DNA from: Mayfieldus sp963841445
GTDB taxonomy: Bacteria > Actinomycetota > Thermoleophilia > Solirubrobacterales > 70-9
Length of the DNA stretch: 64,000 nt
Assembly: GCA_963841445.1 (NCBI GenBank)
Contig: CAWJCP010000002.1
Location: forward strand, 1,302,001-1,366,000
Reading direction: 5' to 3'
Numbering within the stretch: position 1 is the first letter of the stretch; every line of letters begins with the position of its first letter. The notes under the pieces were generated by a model, which saw nothing but the letters and a program-made list of their open reading frames with translations, had not been told where the DNA came from and searched no databases. Shown here in pieces: positions 44,173 to 52,829 of this stretch. The position numbers and the translations under genes were made by a program.

Positions 44173-44196
44173 AGGCCCCCGCATGTGTGGGGGCTT
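44173..44196 (+). terminator. GC-rich hairpin
   Basis: AGGCCCCC and GGGGGCTT pair over 8 bp around loop GCATGTGT. It lies in the otherwise empty 43988-44248 gap, which also contains an 8-bp repeat TCAGGGCT/AGCCCTGA (44121, 44156). No plus-strand gene precedes it in the window. Confidence 0.45.
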
Positions 44197-44248
44197 CCTG
44201 GGTAGGGTGGTCGGACGGTTACCGGTAGAGCGCTAAACGGGCGCAAGC

Positions 44249-44410
44249 ATGAACGTCGCCATTGCGCCCGTCCTCATTGGTTACGACGGCTCAGACGCGG
44301 CACGCCGGGCCATTCGCGAGGCCGCTGAGCCCTTCGGATCGCGCCCAGCGCTGGTGGTAATGGTGTGGGAGCCGGCTCTCGCCTACGCCTTGACCGCGAG
44401 GGAGCCTAAT
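44249..44410 (+). pseudogene. universal stress protein, 5' fragment
   Basis: The first 54 codons read PVLIGYDGSDAARRAIREAA and RPALVVMVWEPALAYALTA, the start of a UspA-type protein with its first strand and helix. After TAREP the similarity stops; the remaining frame is nonsense that runs on as a shadow of the acyltransferase gene. The ATP-loop G-x2-G-x9-G is missing. The break lies 165 bp before the tRNA fragment, so the gene was probably cut by the event that brought the island or by later deletion. Confidence 0.6.
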
Positions 44411-44525
44411 AGGCATTGGTTCGCAAGTTTGGCCAAGGGCCTAGCCATTACTCGAAAAGCGTCAAGAATGTCGTGCCGTGGGCAGTTTGGTGCCCGGATC
44501 GCCGCGCTCAAAGGCCTGCCAGGTA

Positions 44526-44557
44526 TGAGAAAGGCCCTGCTTCCAAGGCCTTTCTCA
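44526..44557. terminator. 11-bp perfect hairpin beside the tRNA fragment
   Basis: TGAGAAAGGCC and its complement enclose a 10-nt loop. On the minus strand it follows the detached tRNA 3' part by about 18 bp, so it may be the original tRNA terminator. Confidence 0.55.
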
Positions 44558-44574
44558 GTAGTGGAAGGCGGGAT

Positions 44575-44602
44575 TTCGAACCCGCGACCTTCGGGTTATG
44601 AG
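44575..44602 (-). repeat. tRNA-fMet fragment, left attachment-site copy
   Basis: 28 bp identical to the T-loop-to-anticodon part of the complete tRNA-fMet gene at 50593-50620, in the same orientation. Just outside it, GGCGGGAT is also shared, with one extra T here. The acceptor 5' half and D arm of the tRNA are absent. This is the expected scar of integration into a tRNA 3' end. Confidence 0.85.
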
Positions 44603-44638
44603 GTGGTTTCCGCCGGTTGGATGGGGACCCTTTCGTGC

Positions 44639-46015
44639 TCACCCGAGCCGTTCGAGCTCACACTCGATCGCAGGTGCGAGCCCTGCGAGCGGAGGTGCGC
44701 CATCCGGGTCGGTGCACAGTCCGATCGCGATTTGGTCTGCCAGCGAGATTGCAGCGATTCGCAGCGCGTGCCGCTCCGCCGGCTCGGCAAAGGTGAGCAG
44801 TTCGCGCGCCGGATGTCCCGCAACGCTGATCGGCCCCGGCGGGCCGCGCAGGTTGGAGATCTCGACGGTGAAAGCGTGCGGGTCGGCGGCGAGGCGCTCG
44901 ATCGGGCGGGACAGAGGCCCGAGCGCGCGCAGGTCACCGAGGAATCGATGCAGCGTCTCCGCATCGGTCCGCTTCCGCATCCTCGTCTGAGCGCCGATCC
45001 TCTCGAGGCGAGCGTGCGGGTCACGCTCCGATGCGGCCAGATCGACGAAGAAGAACGAGTCCCGGTTGCCGATCCGCGGGTCCTCACCCAACCGATGCAT
45101 GCTGACCGGGACCTTGGCGCGGAGCCGTTCGTCTCCCGGCCCCAACCATGCCCTCAGGCCTCCTCCGATCACGGCCAGCAGGACGTCGTTGACCGTCGCT
45201 TCGGGGTGCGCGGCGTCGGCGACCCGCCTCGCGACCGCAAGAGGTGCGAGCGCCCACGCCACCTCCCGCCGCGCGCCGATCCGAGCATCCAGCACGGTCG
45301 TGCTCGCCGGCGAGCCGCCCAGCTCCCGCCACAGAACTCGACCCAGCAGCGCCAGCCCTCGGACCCGATCCCGCCATTCGTCGGGGCGAGCGAGCGGGGA
45401 GGCGAGTGCCTCTCCGAGCCGCTGCGACCGGTACCGCAGGCCATCCGCGAGAAGCGCGGCACGTCTCGGCTCCGGAGCGCTCTCGGCCGGTGGCCCGGGC
45501 GACGGCTCGGACCACAGCAAGTGCCGCATGATCCTGATCGCAATCCGGCCGTCTGCGAGCACGTGATGGAAGCGGCACACGACCGCCGTCCCCCCGTCGG
45601 GCAGCGGCCCCAGGAGATCGATCGCCCACAGCGGGTAATCGGGATCCAAGCGCTCGCTCATCAGCGCGGCGATCGAGCGGCGCAGCCCCTCTTCCCCCGC
45701 GCAGAGCGGCGCCCTCGACCGGACGTGCCGCGCCAACGAGAAGTCCGGGTCGGACACCCAGGCCGCCGGCGCAATGTGAAGCGGTGTCGGGCGGAGTCGC
45801 CGGCGCAGCCTCGGTTCGGCGTCGAGGCCGGCCGCAACCCGCTCGCGGAGCGACTCGAGTCCGAGCTGGACGCCATCCGCCCGCCGCTCGACGAGCAGAA
45901 CCTTGAGCGTGTTGCCGACGATCGCCGGCGAGACGACCCTGAGCAACGCTACTTCCTCCCGCCCTAGCCGCTCGAGCTGAGCGGCCCGCGGCGGACGAGA
46001 TGGGAGTGCCCTCAT
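44639..46015 (-). CDS. wax ester synthase/diacylglycerol acyltransferase-like protein
   Basis: About 458 residues. The acyltransferase motif HHxxxDG is present as FHHVLADG near residue 150, with PLWAIDLLGPLPDG before it; the late motif ISNLRGPPGPISVAG (the NVPGP-type element of WS/DGAT) and VPVSMH also fit. It joins acyl-CoA to fatty alcohols or diglycerides to form storage or surface lipids. The ATG at 46015 is 10 nt downstream of a TACGGT hexamer; the GTG at 46027 lies inside that promoter. It is divergent from a hydrolase and lies inside the tRNA-flanked segment. Confidence 0.82.
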   Translation of the reverse strand: MRALPSRPPRAAQLERLGREEVALLRVVSPAIVGNTLKVLLVERRADGVQLGLESLRERVAAGLDAEPRLRRRLRPTPLHIAPAAWVSDPDFSLARHVRSRAPLCAGEEGLRRSIAALMSERLDPDYPLWAIDLLGPLPDGGTAVVCRFHHVLADGRIAIRIMRHLLWSEPSPGPPAESAPEPRRAALLADGLRYRSQRLGEALASPLARPDEWRDRVRGLALLGRVLWRELGGSPASTTVLDARIGARREVAWALAPLAVARRVADAAHPEATVNDVLLAVIGGGLRAWLGPGDERLRAKVPVSMHRLGEDPRIGNRDSFFFVDLAASERDPHARLERIGAQTRMRKRTDAETLHRFLGDLRALGPLSRPIERLAADPHAFTVEISNLRGPPGPISVAGHPARELLTFAEPAERHALRIAAISLADQIAIGLCTDPDGAPPLAGLAPAIECELERLG

Positions 46016-46103
46016 GCTCCGGCTCACCGTAGCGCTACATGCAGGGCGCGTGGGTCGCGACGGAGCCCGGCCCCTCTGCGCCGGTTACGGGCATGCTTGT
46101 CCC

Positions 46104-47102
46104 ATGGAACACCGCGGAGCCGAGATTGCTAAAGCCACGGGCTACATCCTGCGGCGCCGCCTCACGCCGCCGATCGGGGCGATGCTCAGGCGAAGGGACG
46201 CGATCGAGAGCACGGTCCCGGACGGCCCCGACCCCTACGGCGACCGGGATCCCGTCTGGCTCAAGATCGACTGGCGCGAGCACCTCCACTCGGTCGAAAT
46301 CGCCGAAACGCCGATCTCCTACGTCGAGATCGGCGAGGGTCGCCCGATCGTCTTCGTCCACGGCCTGTCCGGCTCGTGGCAGAACTGGCTCGAGAACATC
46401 CCTGTCCTGGCGAATCGCGGTTTCCGGGTCTTGGCCCTCGACCTGCCGGGGTTCGGCGCCAGCCCGATGCCGGCGTGGCCGATCTCGATCCCCGCGTTCG
46501 GCAGCCTCGTCGACGAGTTCTCCCTGGCGCTCAACCTCCATGCCGTGACACTGGTCGGGAACTCGATGGGAGGATTCGTCTGCGCCGAGGTGGCGATTCG
46601 CGATCCGATCTGGGTCGAGCGCCTCGTTCTCGTCTCCGCGGCCGGGATCAGCCACGCGACGATGAAGCGTCACCCTGCGGAGATCTCGGCGCCGCTCGGG
46701 CCACTGATCGAGCCGTTCTCGGCCCGGCTGCGCGATGCGAGCATGCGCCGGCCCGGCCTCCGTGACATCGCCTTTCGCAACGTGTTCCGCCACCCGCAGC
46801 TGATCCCCTGCGAGCTGCTGTGGGAGTTCTGGCAGGCGGGGACCGGCTGCCCCGGGTTCATGCCGGCCGTCCGTGCTCTTGCCGGATACGACTTCCTCGA
46901 CCGACTGGAGCGGATTGCGGTGCCGACGCTGATCGTCTGGGGCGCCGACGACCGGATCGTCCCGGCGCGAGAGGCGACCGGCTACCACGAGCGGATCCGC
47001 GATTCGGAGCTCGCCATCCTCGCGGACTGCGCCCACGTACCGATGGCCGAGCGCCCGGTGCGCTTCAACCGCCTCGTGGAGCGATTTGCCGGGTCTTGCT
47101 AA
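46104..47102 (+). CDS. alpha/beta hydrolase
   Basis: About 332 residues from the ATG at 46104 (MEHRGAEIAKATGY). The oxyanion motif IVFVHGLSGSWQNW, the nucleophile elbow GNSMGGF (serine about 165), WGADDRIVP with the acid and DCAHVPM with the histidine are complete. A basic N-terminal stretch (ILRRRLTPPIGAMLRRRD) precedes the fold and may bind membrane. It is divergent from the WS/DGAT gene, and a lipase-like role in the same lipid metabolism is plausible. Confidence 0.82.
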   Translation: MEHRGAEIAKATGYILRRRLTPPIGAMLRRRDAIESTVPDGPDPYGDRDPVWLKIDWREHLHSVEIAETPISYVEIGEGRPIVFVHGLSGSWQNWLENIPVLANRGFRVLALDLPGFGASPMPAWPISIPAFGSLVDEFSLALNLHAVTLVGNSMGGFVCAEVAIRDPIWVERLVLVSAAGISHATMKRHPAEISAPLGPLIEPFSARLRDASMRRPGLRDIAFRNVFRHPQLIPCELLWEFWQAGTGCPGFMPAVRALAGYDFLDRLERIAVPTLIVWGADDRIVPAREATGYHERIRDSELAILADCAHVPMAERPVRFNRLVERFAGSC

Positions 47103-47212
47103 GGGGGCTGGGAGATCGGCGCTAGCGACCTTGACCCGTGGGAGTGCGTGTGTGGACTCGCCCGCCTCTTCGTGCGAGTCGGTCGCTCATGTGCCCGTCG
47201 TGAGCATCAGCC

Positions 47213-47609
47213 ATGGTCTCGAACCTGTTCCGAACAGACGAAAGGCCCGGACCGCACCTAGTCGACCTCGTCGACCGAGGCCTGATCCGCATCCTTGACC
47301 TCGTCTTTATCGCCAAGGATGAGGACGGAACTGTCCGCGGGCTTGAGATCGCCGAGGTTGGAGGCGAGGTCGCCGAGTTGTCCATCTTTGAGGGCGCTTC
47401 TCCTGGCCTCCTTTCCGAGGAGGACATCGACGAGGCCGGCGGCGTGATGGAGCCGGGCACCTCTGCCGCGCTGCTCGTGTTCGAGAAACACCTGGGCCGC
47501 GCCCTTCGCAACCGCCGTCCGCCGCTCCGGCGGCCTGCTGGCCGCCAGCGACCGCATTCCCGTCCAAGCCGTCCTCGCCGCGCTCGACGCGGCCGAGGCC
47601 AACGCCTAA
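47213..47609 (+). pseudogene. DUF6325 family gene, truncated and frameshifted
   Basis: The core reads LVDLVDRGLIRILDLVFIAKDEDG, GLLSEEDIDEAGGVMEPGTSAALLVFE, a good match to DUF6325 proteins. The usual first 20-25 residues (GPVEYLVVEFPGN type) are not present. After LLVFE the frame is lost, while the neighbouring frame continues TWAAPFATAVRRSGG to AALDAAEANA and a TAA at 47607. Removing one A from the AAA at 47486-47488 restores it. It forms a broken pair with the SHOCT gene 10 bp downstream. Confidence 0.65.
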
Positions 47610-47619
47610 GGAGACACCG

Positions 47620-47934
47620 ATGCCAGGACTACTTCGTGGAGTGGCTCGTACCGCCGCCATCGCCGGCACCGCGACCGCTGTCAGCAACCGCGTGTCGCGC
47701 CGCCAGGAACAACGGTGGCAGCAGCAAGAGGCCGCACAGGCTCCCGTCCAACCGGCCCAGGCAGCGCCACAGGTAGGGGGAGCTTCCACCGTGGAGCAGC
47801 TCAACGATCTGGCGGAGCTGAAGAACTAGGGTGTGCTGACCGACCAGGAGTTCGAAGCCCAGAAGGCCAAGCTGCTGGGCCCAGTAGGCCCTATCCGCGG
47901 GCAGAGAAGCGGAACGCGAACTAAGACCCGGTAA
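47620..47934 (+). pseudogene. SHOCT-domain gene with an internal stop codon
   Basis: 69 codons (MPGLLRGVARTAAIAGTATA, then a Gln-rich stretch) end with a TAG at 47827-47829. The following codons in the same frame read GVLTDQEFEAQKAKLLG, the second half of a SHOCT motif whose first half (VEQLNDLAELKN) lies before the stop. A CAG to TAG change is the simplest cause. The frame closes at 47932-47934. Either the gene is dead or the stop is read through. SHOCT tails occur in many small actinobacterial membrane proteins. Confidence 0.65.
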
Positions 47935-47958
47935 CGGACTACCGACGAGGAGAGGCAT

Positions 47959-50313
47959 ATGGGAAGGACCTTTAAGGGCAAGATCGCTCTCGACGTCCGG
48001 GATTCCGTACCTGACTGGGAGCCGTTCCTGCCGCGGGAAGCGCCAAAGGACTCGCCGAACGTCCTTTTCCTTGCCTGGGATGACGTCGGCTACGGGACGA
48101 TGGACATCTTCGGCGGCCCTGTTGAGGCTCCGAACATGCGGCGGATCGCGGAGATGGGGGTCCGGTACTCCAACTTCCACACCACCGCGCTCTGCTCGCC
48201 CACCCGCGCCTCGCTGCTGACCGGACGGAACGCCACTTCAAATGGCATGGCGACGATCGCTGAGTTCGGCTCGGGATTCCCTGGCATCTCCACACGTATA
48301 CCGTTCGAGAACGGATTCATCTCCGAGGTCCTTGCCGAGCGCGGCTACAGCACCTACTGCGTCGGAAAGTGGCACCTGACTCCCGGCGACGAGACCACGA
48401 TGGCCTCGTTCAAGGGCAGATGGCCGCTGGGCCGGGGCTTTGAGCGTTTCTATGGGTTCCTGGGCGGCGAGACGAACAGCTGGTATCCGGATCTGGTCCA
48501 CGACAACCACCAGATCGACCCGCCGGCCAGCCCCGATGACGGCTACCACCTCTCCAGCGACCTTTCGGACAAGGCGATCGAGTTCATTCGCGACGCGAAA
48601 GCGATCGACCCAGACAAACCCTTCTTCATGTATCTGGCCTCGCAGGCCGGGCACGCGCCGCACCACGTCTTTGAGGAGTGGGCCGACAAGTACAAGGGCA
48701 AGTTCGATCAGGGCTACGAGGCCATCCGGCCCGAGATCCTCCAGCGACAGAAGGAGCTCGGACTGCTGCCTGACGACACCGAGCTCTCGCCGATCAACCC
48801 CCACGGGGAGCCGAACGTCACCGGTCCCGACGGACAACCCTGGCCGCTGCTGGACACGGTCCGGCCCTGGGATTCATTGAACACTGATGAGCAAAGGCTC
48901 TTCTCTCGCATGGCCGAGGTTTACGCCGGCTTTCTCTCCTACACCGACGCCCAGCTCGGCCGGGTGCTCGACTACCTAGAAGAGGCCGGCGAGCTCGAGA
49001 ACACCCTGATCGTCGTCGCTTCTGACAACGGTGGCAGCGGGGAGGGCGGCCCGAACGGCAGCTTCAATGAGTGGCGCTTCTTCAACGGAATCGCCGACTC
49101 CACCGAGCTGACCATCCCCCACATCGACGAGCTCGGAAGCCCCAGCTCCTACAACCACTACAACACCGGTTGGGCTTGGGCCTTCGATACGCCGTTTCCC
49201 TACTGGAAGCGGTGGGCCGGCTACGAAGGGGGCATCAGCGACATGTTCTTCATCGCCTGGCCGGCCAAGATCAAGGCCCAGGAGACCCCGCGCGACCAAT
49301 ACATCCATGCTGTCGACGTCGTCCCGACGGTCTACGAGCTGCTCGACATCGTCCCACCCGAGGTGATCAAGGGCTACCAGCAGAGTCAGATCGAGGGTGA
49401 GAGCTTCGCCGCCTCGCTGACCGACGCGAACGTTCCGGGCAAGGAAAGCCAGTTCTACGCGATGCTCGGCCAGCGCTCGATCTATCACCAGGGATGGCTT
49501 GCCTGCACGCTTCACCCGCCGCTCAGCGGATGGGGCAAGTTCGATCAGGACGTCTGGGAGCTCTACAACCTCGAGGCTGATCGGGCCCAGGTCAACAACA
49601 TCGCCGAGCAGGAACCGGGTCGGCTCGAGGAGCTCAAGGCCCTCTGGGATCACTACGCCGAGATCTACAACGGGCTGCCGTTGGATGACCGGACAGCCCT
49701 CGAGCAGGTGATGGCAGAGCGTCCACACGCCGGCAAGGACCGCGATCGCTACGTTTACTTCCCGGACATCGCGGACGTCCCCGAAGAGGGCGGCGTTAGG
49801 ATCACCGGCCGCTCCTACATGATCGCGGCCGGCGTCGAGATCGACTCAGCCGATGCGGCAGGCGTCCTCTACGCCCACGGGGGTGTTGCCGGCGGCCACA
49901 GCCTCTACGTCAAGGACGGCCGCCTGCACTACGTCTTCAACTGGGTCGGAACCCACCTCCAGGACGTCGTCGCCGATCGCGAGATCAGCCCAGGCGAGCA
50001 CGTCTACGCGGCCGAGTTCTCGGTGAAGGGCAAGAACGAGGATCCGGCGATGCCCGGCTTCGCCGGGACGCTCACCCTCTACATGGACGACGAGCAGGTG
50101 GGCAGTAGCGAGATCGTCACCCAGCCCGGCGTCTTCTGCCTCGTCGGTGATGGGATCTGTGTTGGGCGTGACAGCGCCTCACCGGTGACGCCGCACTACA
50201 AGCCGCCGTTCCGCTTCACCGGCGGCACGATCGACAAGGTGATCGTCGACGTGACAGGTGACCCCTACATCGACCACGAGGCCCAAGTACGGGCCTGGTT
50301 CATGCGCGACTAG
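47959..50313 (+). CDS. arylsulfatase (type I, formylglycine-dependent)
   Basis: 784 residues. The sulfatase signature CSPTRASLLTGRN starts at Cys79, which must be converted to formylglycine by a generating enzyme not seen here. Metal ligands are in LFLAWDDVGYG (Asp41, Asp42) and VVASDNGG. CVGKWHL and the later HAVDVVPTVYELL are also conserved. The last 170 residues form a beta-rich domain (VLYAHGGVAGGHSLYVKDG, LTLYMDDEQVG) like those of the Pseudomonas-type large arylsulfatases. No signal peptide is visible. It hydrolyses sulfate esters, probably to obtain sulfur. It is intact while both preceding genes are broken. Confidence 0.92.
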   Translation: MGRTFKGKIALDVRDSVPDWEPFLPREAPKDSPNVLFLAWDDVGYGTMDIFGGPVEAPNMRRIAEMGVRYSNFHTTALCSPTRASLLTGRNATSNGMATIAEFGSGFPGISTRIPFENGFISEVLAERGYSTYCVGKWHLTPGDETTMASFKGRWPLGRGFERFYGFLGGETNSWYPDLVHDNHQIDPPASPDDGYHLSSDLSDKAIEFIRDAKAIDPDKPFFMYLASQAGHAPHHVFEEWADKYKGKFDQGYEAIRPEILQRQKELGLLPDDTELSPINPHGEPNVTGPDGQPWPLLDTVRPWDSLNTDEQRLFSRMAEVYAGFLSYTDAQLGRVLDYLEEAGELENTLIVVASDNGGSGEGGPNGSFNEWRFFNGIADSTELTIPHIDELGSPSSYNHYNTGWAWAFDTPFPYWKRWAGYEGGISDMFFIAWPAKIKAQETPRDQYIHAVDVVPTVYELLDIVPPEVIKGYQQSQIEGESFAASLTDANVPGKESQFYAMLGQRSIYHQGWLACTLHPPLSGWGKFDQDVWELYNLEADRAQVNNIAEQEPGRLEELKALWDHYAEIYNGLPLDDRTALEQVMAERPHAGKDRDRYVYFPDIADVPEEGGVRITGRSYMIAAGVEIDSADAAGVLYAHGGVAGGHSLYVKDGRLHYVFNWVGTHLQDVVADREISPGEHVYAAEFSVKGKNEDPAMPGFAGTLTLYMDDEQVGSSEIVTQPGVFCLVGDGICVGRDSASPVTPHYKPPFRFTGGTIDKVIVDVTGDPYIDHEAQVRAWFMRD

Positions 50314-50407
50314 GCTGGCCGGCGGGATCAAAACGATTCGGACCCCAGTTCCCCTGGGGATAGGCTGGCCCCGCTTGTGGTCGGCATCGCGACGACCGTG
50401 ATCGCCT

Positions 50408-50451
50408 AACCCTCGGGTTTTCGACCCGAAGTTGAGCCGAACCCGAGGGTT
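50408..50451. terminator. 12-bp hairpin after the arylsulfatase
   Basis: AACCCTCGGGTT and its complement pair across a 20-nt loop, about 95 bp after the sulfatase stop. Confidence 0.5.
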
Positions 50452-50492
50452 CTCGCCGCTCTTCCGTGCCTGGCATCCGCACTAAGAGTCCC

Positions 50493-50517
50493 GCGGGTAC
50501 CAAACTTTGGTACCCGC
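50493..50517. other. 25-bp perfect palindrome near the right island end
   Basis: GCGGGTACCAAA, one C, then the exact complement. It is 75 bp from the tRNA repeat. It may be a protein binding site or an end-associated recombination site; nothing else is in this part of the 50314-50578 gap except the hairpins. Confidence 0.55.
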
Positions 50518-50548
50518 TCTGTACCCGCAGAGGTTGGACCCCCAACAG

Positions 50549-50570
50549 AAAAACCCCGCGTTTGCGGGGC
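50549..50570 (-). terminator. intrinsic terminator of the tRNA-fMet gene
   Basis: On the minus strand CCCCGC-AAAC-GCGGGG is followed by TTTTTC, 9 bp after the tRNA 3' end. Confidence 0.8.
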
Positions 50571-50578
50571 TTTTCCTA

Positions 50579-50652
<74 letters not shown>

Positions 50653-50746
50653 TCGCTGTGCAAATGCTAGCGCGATCCGGCTGCGGCTGAGTGTGGCTGG
50701 GAAAGCCCATTCGGGAGGTCGGCGTGGGCTGCATAGAGTCCGCGCG

Positions 50747-51670
50747 GTGCGGATCGCGGTCGTGGACATAGGCACCAACTCGACCCGCCTGCTCGTCGCC
50801 GACGTCGAAGGGGAGCGCGTCGTCGAGCTCGAGCGGCGAACCCGGGTGACGCGGCTGGGGAGGGGCCTCGACCTGTCCGGCAGCCTCGCGAGCGAAGCAA
50901 TCGCCGCGGTTTGCGAGGTGATCGCGGATTACATCTCCATTTACCAGGAGCTGGGGGCGCAGAGAGTCGAAGCCCTTGCGACCAGCGCCGTGCGGGACGC
51001 GGCCAACGGCGACGCCTTCATCGCCGAGCTGCGCGAGCGCTTCACACTCACGGCCCGAGTTCTCAACGGTGAGCAGGAGGCTCTGCTCACCTACCGGGGG
51101 GCGACGGCGGCGCGGAAAGCGCAGGGCGCGGCGCTGGTGATCGACATCGGCGGCGGCTCGACCGAGCTGATCGCAGGAACGGGGCAAGACATCGTCTTTC
51201 ACACCTCCCTGCAGGCCGGGGTGGTGCGACTCTCGGAGCGCCACCTCTCCGCTGATCCCCCCGACCCGGCGCAGCTCGATGCTCTGGCCGCCGACGTGCG
51301 CGGCCAGATCGCCACAGCCATCGACGGTCCGGTTCCGGCGGTGGAGATCGGGATCGCCGTCGCCGGCACCCCAACCTCGCTGGCCGCGATCGACCAGCGG
51401 CTCGACCCCTACGACCCCAGGAAGGTGCACGGATATCGGCTGCCGATCGACGTAATCCAACAGATGCTCTCCCAGCTCGCATCGCTGCCGCTCGGCGAGC
51501 GCCGCAAGGTCGCCGGTCTCGATCCCGATCGCGCTCCGACGATCGTCGCGGGGGTGGTGATCCTGGTCGAGGTGATGCGGGCTTTCTCGCTCGACGCGGT
51601 CGAGGTCTCCGAGCACGACATTCTCCACGGGGCGGCGATTGAATCTGCCATTACCCGGAACCCCCAATAG
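50747..51670 (+). CDS. ppx: exopolyphosphatase / Ppx-GppA phosphatase
   Basis: 307 residues from the GTG at 50747. The actin-like fold begins IAVVDIGTNSTRLLVADV; the second phosphate motif is LVIDIGGGSTELI; TSAVRDAANGDAF and DILHGAAIE are also conserved. Short Ppx proteins of this kind (about 300 residues) hydrolyse polyphosphate or pppGpp. TAGAGT (50734-50739) ends 7 nt before the GTG, so the mRNA is probably leaderless. It lies just after the tRNA gene on the other strand. Confidence 0.9.
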   Translation: MRIAVVDIGTNSTRLLVADVEGERVVELERRTRVTRLGRGLDLSGSLASEAIAAVCEVIADYISIYQELGAQRVEALATSAVRDAANGDAFIAELRERFTLTARVLNGEQEALLTYRGATAARKAQGAALVIDIGGGSTELIAGTGQDIVFHTSLQAGVVRLSERHLSADPPDPAQLDALAADVRGQIATAIDGPVPAVEIGIAVAGTPTSLAAIDQRLDPYDPRKVHGYRLPIDVIQQMLSQLASLPLGERRKVAGLDPDRAPTIVAGVVILVEVMRAFSLDAVEVSEHDILHGAAIESAITRNPQ

Positions 51671-51909
51671 TTGGTAGTAGATGGCTACCAACTACTTAGT
51701 AGCCGATTGACCCAATCGCTGGACAGGAGGCGAGCCTGGCGAGATCATCGAAGTGACGGGCAAGGAGTCGGGCGGGATGCCTTGCTTTGAGCCTGTCGCA
51801 GAGGATTCAGGCGATTGCCGCATCATGGCGCCTCCCGCCGCCTGAATCCACCGAATACCCCAATCGGTCCCTGAAGACGTACCCCTGCCCGTCCTGAGGG
51901 GCCAGCTTG
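51671..51909. other. non-coding gap with inverted repeats, possible small RNA
   Basis: No convincing coding frame. It contains a 10-bp hairpin overlapping the ppx stop (51668-51677 with 51685-51694, TAGTTGGTAG) and an 11-bp repeat GGATTCAGGCG at 51803-51813 with its complement at 51839-51849. It is closed by the terminator at 51910. This is the layout of a short non-coding transcript, but no known RNA family is recognised. Confidence 0.4.
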
Positions 51910-51940
51910 GACCGGCTGCCTTATCGGCAGCCGGTCTTTG
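51910..51940 (+). terminator. intrinsic terminator
   Basis: GACCGGCTGCC-TTATC-GGCAGCCGGTC, an 11-bp perfect stem followed by TTTGCGTT. It lies 240 bp after ppx, so it may end a longer ppx message or a separate RNA. Confidence 0.75.
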
Positions 51941-51967
51941 CGTTGCAGGGCCAATAGGCTGGCTGCC

Positions 51968-52819
51968 GTGAATGGCGCCAACGACCGCGCGGTGCTGGTC
52001 AGCGGCAGCTCGACCGGAATCGGCCGTGCAACCGCGCTCCGCCTCGACCGGGCCGGGTTTCGCGTCTTTGCCGGGGTGCGCAACCGCGGGGATGCGGAGT
52101 CGCTGGAAGCGGATGGATCGGATCGCCTCGAGCCCGTGATCCTCGACGTCACCGACGAGGGGACGATCGCCGCGACCCGGGAGCGAATCGATCAGGTGAC
52201 GGAGGGGCGGCTGGCCGGCCTCGTCAACAACGCCGGCATCGTCGTCGCCGGCCCGATCGAGACGCTCGAGCTCGACGGGCTGCGTCGTCAGCTCAATGTG
52301 AACGTGACCGGACAGGTCGCGGTCACGCAGGCATTTCTGCCCCAGATCCGGGCCGCGAAAGGACGGATCGTGCTGATGGCGTCGATCGGCGGTCGGATGT
52401 CGCTCCCCTACCTCTCGGCGTACCACGCCTCGAAGTTCGCGCTCGAGGGTGTCGGGGACTCGCTGCGCATGGAGATGCGCCCGTTCGGGGTCGCGGTTTC
52501 GATCGTCGAGCCGGGCGCAATAGCAACCCCCTTCTGGGCCAAGGGCAACGAGCAGGTGGAACGGGTCATTGAGGCGATGAGCACCGCGCAGCGCGATGCC
52601 TATGAGGCTTCGACGATGGCGGCGGCTGAGGGGGCCCGCAAGGCCGAGGAGCGAGGCATCGCGCCGGAGCGGGTCGCGAAGGCGGTCGAGCACGCGCTCA
52701 CGGCTTCGCGCCCGAAGACCCGCTACCTGGTTGGCATCGACGCGAGGGTGCAGGCGGCTCTGCGGCGCTGGCTCCCGGACCGCTTGCTCGACCGCCTGGT
52801 CGCCAGCCAGATGAAGTAA
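51968..52819 (+). CDS. short-chain dehydrogenase/reductase
   Basis: 283 residues from the GTG at 51968. The cofactor motif is VLVSGSSTGIGRATALRL, followed by LVNNAGIV and the catalytic serine (LMASIGGR) and YHASKFALEG. It resembles the classical SDRs that act on retinol- or steroid-like alcohols. TAGGCT (51955-51960) ends 7 nt before the start. The substrate is unknown. It converges with the thiamine-diphosphate enzyme gene. Confidence 0.88.
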   Translation: MNGANDRAVLVSGSSTGIGRATALRLDRAGFRVFAGVRNRGDAESLEADGSDRLEPVILDVTDEGTIAATRERIDQVTEGRLAGLVNNAGIVVAGPIETLELDGLRRQLNVNVTGQVAVTQAFLPQIRAAKGRIVLMASIGGRMSLPYLSAYHASKFALEGVGDSLRMEMRPFGVAVSIVEPGAIATPFWAKGNEQVERVIEAMSTAQRDAYEASTMAAAEGARKAEERGIAPERVAKAVEHALTASRPKTRYLVGIDARVQAALRRWLPDRLLDRLVASQMK

Positions 52820-52829
52820 CGCAGCTCGG

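Noticed and set aside
44411..45967. Continuation of the universal stress frame to 572 codons
   Set aside because: After codon 54 it is antisense to the WS/DGAT gene and carries shadow composition.
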